From a bacterium (GTDB lineage Bacteria; SAR324; XYD2-FULL-50-16), in contig JAHJTV010000034.1 of NCBI GenBank assembly GCA_018829445.1, positions 1 to 64,000 of the forward strand: a stretch of 64,000 nt of DNA, in the 5' to 3' direction. The notes under the pieces are model-generated. The model was not told where the DNA came from and searched no databases. It saw nothing but the letters and a program-made list of their open reading frames with translations. This document shows, in pieces, positions 17,708 through 27,118 of the stretch; positions within the stretch are counted from its first letter, which is position 1, and the number at the start of each line of letters is the position of its first letter. Position numbers and translations under genes: made by a program.

Positions 17708-18370
17708 ATGATAGACAAATCTGCTGCCAGAGAACGAATTGTTAAACGTATTGCCAAAGAGTTTAAAAATGGTGATGTCGTAAATCTGGGAATTGGAATG
17801 CCGACTCAAGTGGCTAACTTTATTCCGGCTGATGTAGAAATTATCCTTCATTCAGAAAACGGATTGTTGGGTACCGGTCCAGCACCAAGTCAGGAAGAGA
17901 TCGACAAAGATTTAATCAATGCAGGGAATCAACATGTAACCATCTTGCCAGGAGGTTGTTTTTTCGATAGTGCCACCTCATTTGGAATCATACGCGGTGG
18001 ACATGTGGATGCAACTGTTTTGGGAACCCTTGAAGTGGATCAGGAAGGCAATATCGCCAATTACATTGTACCGGGAAAGATGATCCCCGGCATGGGAGGA
18101 GCTATGGATCTGTGCACCGGAGCAAGACGTGTCATCATTGCCACCGATCACGTCAACAAAAAAGGTGAGCCCAAGATTCTTAAAAGGTGCCAATTGCCTC
18201 TGACTGCAGCTAAAGAAGCCGATTTGATCGTAACAGAAATGGCGGTGATAGAAGTAACAAAGAAGGGTCTTTTGCTATGTGAAATAGCTCCGGGACTAAC
18301 TATAAACGATGTTCAAGCAAGAACAGAAGCTGAATTATTTGTAGCCGGCAATCTAAAGACTATGGAATAA
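17708..18370 (+). CDS. 3-oxoacid CoA-transferase subunit B family
   Basis: A 220-residue partner of the preceding subunit, starting one base after its stop, with GGAGG upstream. Seen: the catalytic block ILHSENGLLGTGP, whose Glu forms the covalent CoA thioester in this family, the early GIGMPTQVANFIP, and PGGCFFDSATSFGIIRGGHV. The frame reaches back to 17627 inside subunit A, but the ATG at 17708 is clearly the start. No clear terminator was seen directly downstream. Confidence 0.92.
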   Translation: MIDKSAARERIVKRIAKEFKNGDVVNLGIGMPTQVANFIPADVEIILHSENGLLGTGPAPSQEEIDKDLINAGNQHVTILPGGCFFDSATSFGIIRGGHVDATVLGTLEVDQEGNIANYIVPGKMIPGMGGAMDLCTGARRVIIATDHVNKKGEPKILKRCQLPLTAAKEADLIVTEMAVIEVTKKGLLLCEIAPGLTINDVQARTEAELFVAGNLKTME

Positions 18371-19167
18371 AATGTTTCAACAATAAATCAATGACATACT
18401 ATTTCAGTTTCTCTGCCATCTCCTGATTTGTTTTTCTTGTGCTAAGTCATACTTTTTTCTCGGTTCTGTGAGGGAATTAAAAAGAAAGTGTTTTATCGCA
18501 TCCCTTGTGAAAAGTTTTTCTGAGACTTGGTCATATTGGAACCAATTATTCAGGACGAAGCTTGGTTACGTACAACAACCAACTCCATATAAATGACGTT
18601 TCGTTAATTACTGGTTTTATGTTACTTTTGAGGCTGAAAAGACTGCCAATCCCACAAAAATGCAATATCATTAGGTTAAGGAATCATATATTCAATTCAA
18701 GTTCTAAATCAGATCACGTGAGTTTTTAATTTATTGCAGGAAATAGCGGTAGGGGAGCCTTACGTAGTAGCTCTACCGTTCAGGAAATATGCATTTTGTA
18801 CTAAAAGCCCTCAAGGCAGCGCTTATGGGATGTAACTCCGCCCTACCCTTTGTATCCTTCATTTTTGGGTGTTCAATGAAGGTGCAGTACCTTAACTTTG
18901 TAACATTAGGCTCTGCACCAGATAAATTGGATAGCTTGGTCGGCTGGATTTTCCGAAAACTGACTTCGATGAGGGATAAGGGATGAGGTTTATTTAAAAC
19001 CAGACAAATCAGGTCAGTATTAGAGAACTTATCTTTTCATTTTCCTACTTAAATCTGACCTAGATTTTGAGGTCTCAGATTAAGATTTGGCTCTGGTTTC
19101 CCAAAATCGGGAAGAACACCTTGATACTCAAAAAGAAAATCCTTGTCATATATCATTTTTTCAGGTG
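18371..19167. other. Intergenic stretch of about 800 bases without a supported gene
   Basis: Only short frames with no coding character occur. A bulged hairpin is visible near 18749-18780 (GCGGTAGGGGAGC against GCTCTACCGT). The last part precedes the 3' end of the double-PAS activator on the minus strand. Nothing else could be assigned. Confidence 0.4.
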
Positions 19168-21033
19168 TTAAAATCGGGTTATTCTGCCGGGGCGTTGGAT
19201 ACCAAGTTTTCGCATACGCCCCCTTAATGTGCTTGGATTCAAACCCAGGGATTTGGCTGCTCCCTTTTCTCCTTCTATTATCCAGTCGGCTTGTTCCAGC
19301 ATATTGATAATATGTTCATATTCCACCTGTTGCAGGGATTTGCAGCGGGTATTTGTTGTGGTGTTTGTCATTTCGGGGATAACTGAAAAATTACTGAGTT
19401 TCAGTGTTTTCCCGGTGCTGTTGATTATCGCCCGTTCAATCACATTCTGCAGTTCCCGTATATTGCCGGGCCAGGAATAACTATTGAACTGTTCCATTAC
19501 CTGGTTGGGAATCTCCGTAACTGATTTCCCGATTGATTTATTAAATTTATTGATAAAAAATTGTGTCAACAAAGGGATATCACTTTTTCTTTCCTGAAGA
19601 CGGGGAGTAGTGATGGGATAAACATTCAGCCGGAACAGCAAGTCCTGGCGGAAATTACCGGCTTTAACCTCCTCTTCCAGGTTTCTGTTAGTTGCAGCAA
19701 TGATTCTGACATCAACGGAAATGGTTTTGGTGCCTCCCAATCGCTCGAATTCCCCCTCTTCTATGACACGTAACAGTTTAGACTGCAATTCAAGAGGTAA
19801 TTCTGCAATTTCATCCAGGAATATAGTGGAGTTGTTGGCCAATTCAAACCGACCGATTTTTAAGCTGTCTGCATTGGTAAAAGCCCCTTTTTCGTGACCG
19901 AAAAGTATACTTTCAATAAGGGTTGCAGGCAGGTTGGCACAATTGAGCTTTATGAGGGGTCTATTATTCCTTGGGCTTTTACCATGGATATAGTTGGCAA
20001 GTAATCCCTTTCCGGTTCCGGTTTCACCCTGTATTAAGACAGTGGTGGGAGTGGGAGCAACCTTTTTTGCAATATGCAGCATCTGGTTCAACTTGCTGCT
20101 TCTCCCTACAATAAAATCTGAGCTGGATTCGCTGTTGATTTCATCCATCAGGTAGACGTTTTCAGCATCCGTAATATCCTTGAGCTGCTTTATTTCGTTC
20201 AGGGCCGCCCGCAGCTTTTCCTCTGTCTCCTTACGCTTGGTGATATCGAGTTCAACGCATGCCAGGTATTTCTTGCCGTTGATGGTAACCAGTCTGGAGT
20301 CTCCTGCGAAGGCAATTTTTTTCCCGAATTTGGTTTTACTTTCATATTCACAATAACCGGATCCTCCCTTCAGAGCATTTTTTGTCGCGGCAACAAGGGC
20401 TGGCAGACTTTCCAGAGTAGTAATATCCTTGATGGCATCCAGCCTCCTGATTTCATCCGGAGTATAGCCATAAACGGCTTCCACATTCTTATTCCACCGG
20501 ATACACTTGCCATCCTCATCATTCAACCAGAACATTCCGGGAAGAGCTTCAATTATACTCTCTGAAAAATTTCTCTCTTCATGCAAACGCAATTCATTCT
20601 CTTTACTTTCAGTATTATCTTCAATGGCACCATCAAAAAACACGACCTTGCCGGAATCGTCCGTGGTGAGCTTGATGGTGACGGCTCCCCAGAAGTACTG
20701 CCCGTCTTTTTTTCTGAACTTAAAAACCCTGCGATTAATCTGACCCGCCACAAAAAGGTCTTTTATCAATGTTTGCCGATCCCTTGGATCCCAGTAAGTT
20801 TCACACACCGGGATTTTCATGAACTCTTCCATGTCAGGATACTCAAACATTTTGACCAGGGCCGGATTAGCCAACAGGAAACTCCCTGAAGCATCGGGAG
20901 TACTTCGAAAAATTCCAATGGGAATATGCTTAAAAATGAACTGGCCCAGGTCATGGGATATCTCCTCTTGAATGGTCAATCTGCTTTTACCGGTTTCAAG
21001 CGAAGGTTTGATTAATTCGATAGCTTCGTTCAT
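19168..21033 (-). CDS. Double-PAS sigma-54-dependent transcriptional activator with GAFTNA loop
   Basis: A 621-residue regulator. Seen: two PAS domains (about 30-145 and 155-268), a short coiled linker (270-300), an AAA+ domain with Walker A GETGTGKG at 336-343, Walker B IFLDEIAEL near 404-412, and a Fis-like helix-turn-helix ending LNPSTLRGRMRKLGI. Odd: the sigma-54 contact loop at 383-388 reads GAFTNA instead of GAFTGA; the codons on the minus strand are unambiguous. Known: the loop touches sigma-54, and most changes in it reduce activation in well-studied members, though natural variants exist. The last 87 bases of coding sequence recur perfectly at 11843-11929. Target genes are unknown; it stands upstream of no obvious catabolic operon on its own strand. 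Confidence 0.92.
   Translation of the reverse strand: MNEAIELIKPSLETGKSRLTIQEEISHDLGQFIFKHIPIGIFRSTPDASGSFLLANPALVKMFEYPDMEEFMKIPVCETYWDPRDRQTLIKDLFVAGQINRRVFKFRKKDGQYFWGAVTIKLTTDDSGKVVFFDGAIEDNTESKENELRLHEERNFSESIIEALPGMFWLNDEDGKCIRWNKNVEAVYGYTPDEIRRLDAIKDITTLESLPALVAATKNALKGGSGYCEYESKTKFGKKIAFAGDSRLVTINGKKYLACVELDITKRKETEEKLRAALNEIKQLKDITDAENVYLMDEINSESSSDFIVGRSSKLNQMLHIAKKVAPTPTTVLIQGETGTGKGLLANYIHGKSPRNNRPLIKLNCANLPATLIESILFGHEKGAFTNADSLKIGRFELANNSTIFLDEIAELPLELQSKLLRVIEEGEFERLGGTKTISVDVRIIAATNRNLEEEVKAGNFRQDLLFRLNVYPITTPRLQERKSDIPLLTQFFINKFNKSIGKSVTEIPNQVMEQFNSYSWPGNIRELQNVIERAIINSTGKTLKLSNFSVIPEMTNTTTNTRCKSLQQVEYEHIINMLEQADWIIEGEKGAAKSLGLNPSTLRGRMRKLGIQRPGRITRF
19169..19255. repeat. 87-bp perfect direct repeat (other copy 11843-11929)
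   Basis: The block encodes the helix-turn-helix end of the activator at 19168 and is identical to the block in the relic at 11842-11997. Sequence on both sides is different. Confidence 0.95.
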
Positions 21034-21298
21034 AAGTCAACCCGTGTGCTTTGGTTTCTCAGGGACTTGGATCCAAGAGATTTACCTGTTTGTGTTTTCC
21101 TCATGCTTTTTCTCTATCATGCCTTCATGTGTTTTTCCAGCTCTAGAATAAAATCTTTGCAAAACGATGAAGTATACAGAGGAAATCGAAAAGGTCAAGT
21201 TGGGGTTGATCATTTAGTGGACAGGCTTTGCTGTCATTTATTGACCCATTCTATTGAGTAGTGATCTTTTTTGCATAATACCTGGTTTAATTCATGTG

Positions 21299-22648
21299 TT
21301 ACTGATCAATCTGGTCCCAGCGATACCAAAAGGTTTTGTAGCTCATTCCAAGAAGTCTGGCGGCTTTTGCAACAACACCGTTGGCTTTGGTCATGGCCTG
21401 CCTGAGAAGATCTTTCTCCAATTCTTCGAAGCTGATTCCCTCATCAGGGATTTTGACTTCGAGATGATGCTGTATTTTAGCTGTTCTTAATTCCCCTCGA
21501 ATATCATCCAGGGTGATTTGGGCAGAATCGCTCATGATTACGGCCCGTTCAATCACAGATTCCAATTGCCTGATATTTCCCGGCCAGGGATAGTTCACCA
21601 GGGCATTGACAGAAATCGGTTCCAATCCTTGTATTCGTTTTCCAAATTCCCTATTGTATTTTTCAATAAAATGTTCTGCCAAAACGGGAATATCGTCTTT
21701 TCTTTCTCTTAGCGGCGGAAGATAAATAGGAACCACTCGGAGACGGTAGTACAGGTCTTCACGGAAGTTTCCCTTTTGCATCTCCTTTTCAATATCCCTG
21801 TTGGTTGCAGTAATTATTCGGACATCTATTGTGAGAGATTCTTTACTACCCAGCCTTCTGATCTCTTTTTCCTGAATAACCCGCAACAGTTTTGCCTGCA
21901 TGAATAATGGCAGATCGGCCACTTCATCAAGAAACAAGGTTCCCCCATCGGCGGCTTCAAACAGCCCTGGTTTTCTGGCAACAGCCCCTGTGAAAGCACC
22001 GGCTTCATAACCGAACAGCTCACTTTCAAACAAGTTTTCCGGGATCGCAGCGCAATTCAAGGCGATAAAAGGTCTGGTCTTTCTGGGACTATTGTAGTGA
22101 ATTGCCTTAGCCACAAGCTCCTTTCCCGTCCCGCTTTCACCATTGATCAAAACTATAACCGAATTGCCGGATACTTTCCTCATGATTTCCACAAGTTCCT
22201 TCATCCTTTCTGATTTTCCAACAATTCCGTCGATCCGGAATTTATCATATAACTCTTTTTTTAACAGTTGGTTTTCCTTGACTAATCTTGCATGTTCAGC
22301 GGCTCTCCTGATAGTCAGGATAAGAACATCCTTGTTCAAAGGCTTGGACAGGTAATCAAAAGCACCCTTTTTGATGGCATCCACAGCCGAAGAAATGGTT
22401 CCATATGCAGTCATGATGATGATTGCAGGTTTAAAAGTCTCACCAGTTACGGATTCAAGCAATTTGATTCCATCCATTCCTTCCATTTTAAGATCAGTCA
22501 GAATAACATCGGGATTGCATTGCTTAATCCTGATTAAAGCCTCTTCCGCCGATGAAGAGGTAACCGTTTCGTAGCCTTCGCCATCCAGGATAGTTTTCAG
22601 GATATCACGCTGAAGGGGTTCATCGTCGACTATTAGGATAACCGTCAT
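21299..22648 (-). CDS. NtrC-family response regulator
   Basis: A 449-residue regulator: receiver domain at 1-118 with acidic pocket Asp8/Asp9, phosphoacceptor Asp52 (ILTDLKM) and Lys102 (YLSKPL); AAA+ domain with GESGTGKE, GAFTGA and FLDEVADL; and a C-terminal helix-turn-helix with AARLLGMSYKTFWYRW. Known: phosphorylation of the receiver lets the ATPase assemble and activate sigma-54 promoters. Its start codon directly abuts the stop of the histidine kinase upstream, so the two are translated together and form a pair. Targets are unknown; the nearby envelope genes are possible candidates (inference). Confidence 0.94.
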   Translation of the reverse strand: MTVILIVDDEPLQRDILKTILDGEGYETVTSSSAEEALIRIKQCNPDVILTDLKMEGMDGIKLLESVTGETFKPAIIIMTAYGTISSAVDAIKKGAFDYLSKPLNKDVLILTIRRAAEHARLVKENQLLKKELYDKFRIDGIVGKSERMKELVEIMRKVSGNSVIVLINGESGTGKELVAKAIHYNSPRKTRPFIALNCAAIPENLFESELFGYEAGAFTGAVARKPGLFEAADGGTLFLDEVADLPLFMQAKLLRVIQEKEIRRLGSKESLTIDVRIITATNRDIEKEMQKGNFREDLYYRLRVVPIYLPPLRERKDDIPVLAEHFIEKYNREFGKRIQGLEPISVNALVNYPWPGNIRQLESVIERAVIMSDSAQITLDDIRGELRTAKIQHHLEVKIPDEGISFEELEKDLLRQAMTKANGVVAKAARLLGMSYKTFWYRWDQIDQ

Positions 22649-24091
22649 TTAAATGAGCTCCTTTATTGGCAGATACAGATTAACAGTAACTCCGTGTTCT
22701 GGATTCCTTTTTATTTCTATCCGCCCGCGATGTTCTTCCATAATTTTTTTAGTCAGTGCCAAACCTAATCCCAGACCATAGGCCTTGGTAGTAAAAAATG
22801 GATCATATATCCGCGACATGTTTTCTTCCGGAATACCAACACCGGAATCTGCCATTGATATACAGAGTTGATCATCTTCCTGCCATGATTTTATGCTTAA
22901 AACACCACCGTCTGGCATGGCATTTATTGCATTTATGATCACATTATAAAGACATATTTTGATAAAATCAGCATCGACATTCAATCCAGGTAAGCACTTT
23001 AAATCTTTATCGATTTGTATTTTATCCGTTGCAGCCTTGAATTGAATAACCTGTAAAACATCATTGATAAGAACTCCAAAATCGGTCTTCTGTCTGTTAA
23101 GTTCCAGCGGCTTGCCACTATCCAGGTAGCTTTCCGTAAATTTGCTAACCCTCTGAATCTCCTGTCCGATATTGCGAATGAGTGAATCGAATCGTTCTTT
23201 TTCATCCGGTGCTTTGGGATAATATGTTTCCTTAATGTGATCAATGGAAAGGTTGATAAAATTGAGAGGATTTCTGATTTCATGGGCGATGCTTCGGGAA
23301 AACTGAACAATGGCAGCATAGTTTTCAGCTTTACGCAAGCGTTCTTCCAACCCTTTAGCCTCCCTTAGTTTATCCAGCATGTAATTAAAGCTCCGAGCGA
23401 GTTCACCTATTTCATCCCTGCTGTTGGATTCAATGGAGAGATCCAAATCTCCCTCAGCCACCCTGCGTGCTGCCTCAACCACTTTTTTAATCGGCCTTGT
23501 ATACTTTCTTGCCAACAAAGTGGCTGCGAGTGAACCGACAACAAAGAAACCAAAAACCGCAGCCATGCGCTGCATGGTTTTATGCCAGATCACCGAAGAA
23601 AAGCTATCGGCATTAATGGTGAGATAAATGTAGCCGTAATGAGTATTGCCAACTACTACAGGAACGGTGACATCATAGGCGTGCGCCTGCCCGCTGACCG
23701 GTTCCCCCAGGTTTGCCTTAAAAATCAATTCTCTTTTTGTTTTGCTGATCCCTTTACCCGCCTTATCCGGATTAGTGCTGGAGATGATCTTGTCAGAATT
23801 GCTGATAATGGAGATTTCGTTGATGCCCTTGGAATTGAGTTTTTTAAGGTAATCCTGTAATATCTTGTCGTCTGTGCTTCCCTCCTTGGTTACTTCTTCA
23901 ATGCCAAGTTGGATACTTTTCGACAGCTCCCTGATCTGATTCTCAAGCTCAACATAAAGCGATTTTTCTGTACTGTAATACAGGAGCATCAATATGATAA
24001 TGAGTCCGGTGTTGAGCGCCAGCATTATTGCAATCAGTCTTCTGTTGAGAGTGACCTTAAAAAGATAGTTGCTTAACTTGCCTGCTCTCAT
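22649..24091 (-). CDS. Membrane sensor histidine kinase of the NtrB/ZraS type
   Basis: A 480-residue inner-membrane kinase. Seen: helix 1 near 20-38, a periplasmic sensor region of about 135 residues containing ISIISNSDKIISSTNP and YDVTVPVVVGNTHYGYI (a double-Cache-like fold is likely), helix 2 near 176-196, a HAMP linker (KYTRPIKKVVEAARRVAEGD), the HisKA box with His270 in SIAHEIRNPL, and the ATPase boxes NVIINAINAMPDGG, DSGVGIPEENM and GLGLGLALTKKIMEEHRG. Known: it autophosphorylates and passes the phosphate to the response regulator encoded directly downstream. Confidence 0.94.
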   Translation of the reverse strand: MRAGKLSNYLFKVTLNRRLIAIMLALNTGLIIILMLLYYSTEKSLYVELENQIRELSKSIQLGIEEVTKEGSTDDKILQDYLKKLNSKGINEISIISNSDKIISSTNPDKAGKGISKTKRELIFKANLGEPVSGQAHAYDVTVPVVVGNTHYGYIYLTINADSFSSVIWHKTMQRMAAVFGFFVVGSLAATLLARKYTRPIKKVVEAARRVAEGDLDLSIESNSRDEIGELARSFNYMLDKLREAKGLEERLRKAENYAAIVQFSRSIAHEIRNPLNFINLSIDHIKETYYPKAPDEKERFDSLIRNIGQEIQRVSKFTESYLDSGKPLELNRQKTDFGVLINDVLQVIQFKAATDKIQIDKDLKCLPGLNVDADFIKICLYNVIINAINAMPDGGVLSIKSWQEDDQLCISMADSGVGIPEENMSRIYDPFFTTKAYGLGLGLALTKKIMEEHRGRIEIKRNPEHGVTVNLYLPIKELI

Positions 24092-24379
24092 AATAATGCC
24101 CCTAATTTTTTTGGGTAGGGTACCTGATATTCCAGTAATTCCTTTCCTTCTAAAATGATTGACGCAATGAAGATTCCAGTCTAATCACAACGGATGCACC
24201 AAAAAGTATCGGGTAATGTACAATAAAATTTTTTAACTATACAGCGTGGGTAAAGCGTTGCCCACCTTAACCATTTGATGCGCGGATCATGAAGGATGGA
24301 CAACGCTTTGTTCATCAATTTTTGTTATCCGAAACTTACTGTTGCCGCCATCACAACCACCGTATTGATTTCCTATTGA

Positions 24380-25027
24380 TTACGGCGTAAGTATAATTGT
24401 TTCCATCCCTTCCGTAAACACCCAGTAAAGAGTCTGGGCATCTTTATCGTTCAAGATCAATTCGATTTCAGTGAAGGAATCGCCGGATAATTTATTCTGC
24501 AGTGTAATTAATGGCCTGGAAAGCACGGACACTGTCGATGACACAAAATGACTGAAAGAAGGGAGCTGGCCGGCGATCTGTGGATCAATATTTATAATAA
24601 TATTCGTCGAAAGGCTCAGTGAATACTGCATCGGCATGTCATCCAGTTCCAATGCATCTATTTTGAATGACTCTACGCTGGCAATTTCTCCTGCTCTAAC
24701 CACAATTCGCTCAGGATTGGCACTTGAGATCTTTTTTTCCAACGCCAGGGGATTAAGCGGCAAAGGATCTCCCCAGAAATCTATTTTTTCGATTGGAAGC
24801 TCTCTAAGCACAATTCCTTTTGCTTTTACCCTGATCACATTGTTTTTTAAATCTATCACTATGTACGTTACAGTTCTTGCTGATAATTCAAGTTCAGCTG
24901 TCAGGTAAGCGTTTTCCTTAAGCAACACCTGTATATCATCGTTCTCCGTTGCAGCATTTCCCAACCCTGGATATGAAATACACAGAATAAGTGCTCCTAC
25001 CCACTTTGATGACCAAAAGTATATCAT
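24380..25027 (-). CDS. Secreted protein of unknown function
   Basis: A 215-residue protein I do not recognise. Seen: a signal peptide (MIYFWSSKWVGALILCIS, with cleavage likely near GNA), then a charged beta-rich body with VTYIVIDLKNNVIRVKAKGI, reminiscent of the short strand pairs in YkuD-associated proteins. The frame begins at a TTG at 25048; ATG 25027 with AAGG nine bases upstream is preferred. It lies 115 bases downstream of two L,D-transpeptidase genes on the same strand and may belong to the same cell wall function (inference). The gap 24092-24379 behind it holds an imperfect inverted pair (AAAGCGTTGCCCACC with a partner near 24296-24312). Confidence 0.6.
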   Translation of the reverse strand: MIYFWSSKWVGALILCISYPGLGNAATENDDIQVLLKENAYLTAELELSARTVTYIVIDLKNNVIRVKAKGIVLRELPIEKIDFWGDPLPLNPLALEKKISSANPERIVVRAGEIASVESFKIDALELDDMPMQYSLSLSTNIIINIDPQIAGQLPSFSHFVSSTVSVLSRPLITLQNKLSGDSFTEIELILNDKDAQTLYWVFTEGMETIILTP

Positions 25028-25141
25028 TCTCGACGCCTTATTACACAATCTGATTGTAGCAAATAATCATTGGTTTTTTTCTTGTGTGTTTTTGACAAGA
25101 AATGGTGTTTTTTTTTGCATATCCAACACACGTTCCTTCCA

Positions 25142-25855
25142 TCAGATTATATAGATTTGAGTGCCAATACGAACTGATTGAAAAATGGATCTCAGGTTTT
25201 CTTCACCAACTCTAATGCAACCGTGTGTTACATTTCGTCCAAGTAAGCGGGTATATAGGGTTCCATGTATAAAATAGCCATCACCAAAGCCCATGGCATA
25301 TTCACCGAGAGCCCCGTTTTCCATACGATCATTCTGCTTGTCTGGAATAGTTATCCCTTCCTCAATAAAAGCCCAATCCGGTTTTTTCCAAACCGGGGCT
25401 ACAAGTTTGGAATTGATCAGAAACTCACCCCGGGGCGTATCAAATACCCATTGTTTGTTGTCGACTGGATTAATCAGGATGTTTCCACTGCCTGCTGAAA
25501 TAACAGCTTCAAGAACCGTTTTTTCCCTGCTTTTAAGGAACAGCTTATTGCTTGATGTATCAATAATGAGAAATGGATTTCTTGGATAATTGCGTGCAAG
25601 TTTCCTTTTTAGTGTCATATTTTTTGCACGCAGTTGTTCCAGATGATACTTATTGGCAATGTTCGGGTTATCCGCCAAAACACTCTTAGGTTCCCTCCAG
25701 CCGCCAAGGTAGTAGCCATATAACTCAGCCAGGAGGAAAAGGGACGGAATAATCCATAGAATTACTTTCAATCGCTTGAAAACGGCGATTGGAAGTAAAC
25801 TTCTAAAGCATTGATCATTCAAATGTATTAAGTTTTTGTAGCAGAGTGTTTTCAT
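25142..25855 (-). CDS. L,D-transpeptidase (YkuD domain), membrane anchored
   Basis: A 237-residue protein with an N-terminal membrane segment (about 28-48) and a YkuD catalytic domain at about 95-237. Seen: the entry strands FLIIDTSSNKLFLKSREKTV, the conserved TPRGEF, FIHG, and the active-site THGCIRVG with the nucleophilic Cys. Known: YkuD enzymes form 3-3 peptidoglycan cross-links or attach lipoproteins to the wall. It overlaps the preceding transpeptidase gene by 41 bases, so translation is probably coupled. The catalytic residues look intact. Confidence 0.88.
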   Translation of the reverse strand: MKTLCYKNLIHLNDQCFRSLLPIAVFKRLKVILWIIPSLFLLAELYGYYLGGWREPKSVLADNPNIANKYHLEQLRAKNMTLKRKLARNYPRNPFLIIDTSSNKLFLKSREKTVLEAVISAGSGNILINPVDNKQWVFDTPRGEFLINSKLVAPVWKKPDWAFIEEGITIPDKQNDRMENGALGEYAMGFGDGYFIHGTLYTRLLGRNVTHGCIRVGEENLRSIFQSVRIGTQIYII

Positions 25856-26945
25856 TTGAAGCTGATCCTACAATTGTAACATGATGACCGATATTCACAA
25901 GGTTATACAATTCGTCGATATCCTGATTATCGAGTCCGATGCACCCGTCTGTTAAAATGTTCTTGCCACCCCCGTGAATCTCAATCAGGTTCCCGATTTT
26001 TGCGGATTTTGATAAAAGACCTCGCTTTTTCTTAAAATTGAACCATTTGACATCATCGGAATTGGGATAATTAATGACAAGGGCTTTGAAATATCGGCTG
26101 CTACTGATTTTTTGTACTATCTGGTATTCCCCTTCAGGAGTTGCCAAGTCACCGGCAAATTCCTTGTCCTGTAACCCGTTCCGGCCAATGCTAACCTGAA
26201 AAATTTTATATAATTTCCCATCTTTATATAGACTCAAGCTCCCTTCAATTTTACTGATAATAATAGAATAGCCACCGCTTATTTCTGATTTCACGATAGT
26301 ATTGTCCACATCATTCTTCCATTTTTGGATCTGATCAGGATTATTATAACGGTTCAGCGCATTATTTATTGTCTTTTCAGCAAGTTCGGTACGACTGTTG
26401 GCTGTTTTCATCTGATCCCAACTTAAGGAGTACTCCCCTTTGTTAAACAAGCCAATTGCGCGATAAAGAGCGAGTTCGGCTTTGACCAGATTCTTCCTGG
26501 CTATCTTCCCTTTTTCTGTTTTTAGTGTCAGATCTTTTAGCATTGAAATTCGTTGTTCAAGAGAAACAACGTCCGATCTGATCCTGTCTGCAATATTTCT
26601 CTTCACATCGTTCCCTTTTTGGATTACATCCTCTCCAAGCTTATAAATGGTTATGAATTCCTTTTGAATCTGTGTATAATTTCTTAACCATGAAATCCTT
26701 GAGTTCTCCTTCTCATTCATCCTTCTAGCTTTTTCAAGCGCAATAACATAGCTTCCATATTCGTCAGCAGCATATTCAAAGATCCTGCTATTCAACAAGG
26801 TTTTATGCTGCTTCTCTACAAGGGCGATTTCCTTTGGTTGAATAGAGGATTTACAACCAGAAACTTGAATCACTAGCATAACAAAAACAAGACTTGCAGG
26901 GATAATCAAAAACAATCTTACATAATTCTGCATTACTTGATTCAT
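25815..26945 (-). CDS. L,D-transpeptidase-like lipoprotein with altered active-site motif
   Basis: A 376-residue protein with a lipoprotein signal (VQVSGC, lipidation at about Cys31), a long helical region at about 40-215 and a YkuD domain at about 215-376 (YSIIISKIEGSLSLYKDGKL, then TPEGEYQIVQK). The catalytic block reads EIHGGGKNILTDGCIGL: the nucleophilic Cys and the upstream His are present, but the usual S/T-H-G-C is T-D-G-C, so the His that precedes Gly-Cys is Asp. Known: this His is usually conserved, so activity may be changed. It is the first gene of the pair, upstream of the intact transpeptidase. Confidence 0.85.
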   Translation of the reverse strand: MNQVMQNYVRLFLIIPASLVFVMLVIQVSGCKSSIQPKEIALVEKQHKTLLNSRIFEYAADEYGSYVIALEKARRMNEKENSRISWLRNYTQIQKEFITIYKLGEDVIQKGNDVKRNIADRIRSDVVSLEQRISMLKDLTLKTEKGKIARKNLVKAELALYRAIGLFNKGEYSLSWDQMKTANSRTELAEKTINNALNRYNNPDQIQKWKNDVDNTIVKSEISGGYSIIISKIEGSLSLYKDGKLYKIFQVSIGRNGLQDKEFAGDLATPEGEYQIVQKISSSRYFKALVINYPNSDDVKWFNFKKKRGLLSKSAKIGNLIEIHGGGKNILTDGCIGLDNQDIDELYNLVNIGHHVTIVGSASNENTLLQKLNTFE

Positions 26946-27023
26946 GGCCTGTTGAAGTACTTGTTAGAGACGCGTCATATCTGTTGAGGCAATGGAATAT
27001 CCTGATCAGATGAAACGACAACA

Positions 27024-27055
27024 CACTTAAGGTGTTTCAACAAACACCTTAAGTG
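27024..27055 (-). terminator. 14-bp perfect hairpin downstream of the lipoprotein gene
   Basis: CACTTAAGGTGTTT (27024-27037) and AAACACCTTAAGTG (27042-27055) pair perfectly around a CAAC loop. It lies between the lipoprotein gene stop at 27119 and the transpeptidase start at 26945. There is no T-run, so termination strength is uncertain. Confidence 0.6.
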
Positions 27056-27118
27056 CTTTAGGACAATCTCATCCTTTTTTTATATCTCATCTTGAGAAAT
27101 ATTTCAGCAATACAGAAA

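Noticed and set aside
18748..18782. Possible tRNA-like fold
   Set aside because: Only one bulged stem is seen; no T-loop GTTCRA arrangement or anticodon arm of the right spacing.
21190..21250. Possible end of an insertion sequence (GGGGTTGATCATTTAGTGGACAG)
   Set aside because: No matching second end and no transposase frame nearby; the likeness is from memory only.
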